From Pseudomonas sp. CCC3.1 (GTDB lineage Bacteria > Pseudomonadota > Gammaproteobacteria > Pseudomonadales > Pseudomonadaceae), in contig NZ_CP133778.1 of NCBI RefSeq assembly GCF_034347405.1, forward strand, positions 1,116,001 through 1,180,000: 64,000 nucleotides of DNA. The letters are read 5' to 3'. This document shows, piece after piece, positions 63,514 through 64,000 of the stretch. Under the pieces are notes generated by a model, which did not search any database, had not been told where the DNA came from, and saw nothing but the letters and a program-made list of their open reading frames with translations. The position numbers and the translations under genes were made by a program. The stretch's first letter is position 1, and every line of letters begins with the position of its first letter.

Positions 63514-64000
63514 ATGAGCAAAGGCTTAAAGGGCAAGCTGGTGCTGGCCATCTCGTCGCGGGCACTGTTCGACTTGAGCGTCAGCCACCAGGTCTATCTG
63601 ACCCAAGGGATTGAGGCGTATCGCCAATACCAGATCGAACATGAAGATGAAGTGCTTGAGCCAGGGGATGCTTTTGCGCTGGTCAAAAAGCTGCTCAGCT
63701 TCAATGCCAGTCTGGGGCGCGAGCGGGTAGAGGTGGTGCTGGTGTCACGTAACAGCGCAGACACCGGGCTGCGGGTGTTCAACTCTATCCAGCATCACGA
63801 CCTGGGCATCTCACGCGCGGCATTTTCCGGCGGGCGCAACCCTCACCCGTACCTCAATGCATTTGGCTGTGACCTGTTTTTGTCGACCCATGCTGACGAC
63901 GTTCGCAGTGCGCTGGATGCAGGGTTTGCAGCCGCGACGATTCTGTCTGGCGGCGCCCGACGCGCGGAAAACAACGAACTGCGCATCGCCTTTGACGGCG
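63514..64000 (+). CDS. Cytosolic 5'-nucleotidase family protein (N-terminal part)
   Basis: The frame from ATG 63514 runs out of the window. The 162 visible residues match the 5'-nucleotidase family of PF06189 type: LVLAISSRALFDLSVSHQVY, EVLEPGDAFALVKKLL, ERVEVVLVSRNSADTGLRVF, RAAFSGGRNPHPYL and ADDVRSALDAGFAAATIL. Members dephosphorylate nucleoside monophosphates with magnesium. It may form an operon with the thioredoxin-like gene. Confidence 0.85.
   Translation, partial: MSKGLKGKLVLAISSRALFDLSVSHQVYLTQGIEAYRQYQIEHEDEVLEPGDAFALVKKLLSFNASLGRERVEVVLVSRNSADTGLRVFNSIQHHDLGISRAAFSGGRNPHPYLNAFGCDLFLSTHADDVRSALDAGFAAATILSGGARRAENNELRIAFDG

Overview
This 64 kb window reads as chromosomal DNA of a Pseudomonas, probably of the P. 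fluorescens/P. fragi side of the genus. The grounds are an 83-residue OprI murein lipoprotein, the pairs rnd-ycgL, ybbA/ybbP-type ABC genes next to tesA and kdpFABC-kdpDE, five copies of a GC-rich hairpin repeat of the Pseudomonas REP type, and high-GC codon use over most of the sequence. This is inference from gene content; no database was searched.

Region 1 (1-7.7 kb) is accessory. After the 3' end of an unidentified gene and a tRNA-Ser(CGA) comes a lower-GC stretch. It holds a candidate pore-forming toxin (LysM-like N-terminus, glycine-zipper C-terminus) translationally coupled to a three-helix membrane protein that looks like its immunity protein. It also holds two shrunken copies of a P2-type phage tail gene (gpD), an orphan BrnA-type antitoxin, two small unknown genes, and a divergent pair made of a FleN/MinD-like ATPase and an AraC-type regulator. 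This is the usual look of a decayed phage-derived island at a tRNA.

Region 2 (7.7-11.5 kb, all minus strand) has a three-gene set (SDR, AraC regulator, NAD-binding reductase) and a methionine aminopeptidase co-transcribed with a ParD-like protein.

Region 3 (11.6-23.5 kb) is the most coherent accessory system: a membrane histidine kinase and an NtrC-type sigma-54 activator, then a textbook sigma-54 promoter with two matching palindromes upstream. These lead into two periplasmic binding proteins, two LivHM-type permeases, two LivGF-type ATPases and two tandem iron-dependent alcohol dehydrogenases. I infer sensing, uptake and oxidation (or reduction) of a small organic compound; the substrate is not visible. 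A PoxB-type enzyme follows on the other strand, then a long repeat-rich spacer and a PuuA-type glutamate ligase.

Region 4 (27.5-35 kb) carries a methyltransferase, a class C beta-lactamase whose end overlaps it, RNase D with YcgL, a 2-hydroxyacid dehydrogenase, a nitroreductase, a YcgN-type cysteine-cluster protein and an M61-like secreted protein that has lost its zinc ligands.

Region 5 (35-43 kb) is the complete potassium-limitation system kdpFABC plus kdpDE. Region 6 (43-64 kb) is mostly core genome: patatin, CHAD protein, thioesterase, chemoreceptor, TatD, an MltF-like transglycosylase, DoxX, a Tat-exported phosphoesterase, GreB, the YbbAP-type transporter with TesA, an L,D-transpeptidase followed by OprI, GNAT, DAHP synthase, PilZ, a thioredoxin-like protein and the start of a 5'-nucleotidase.
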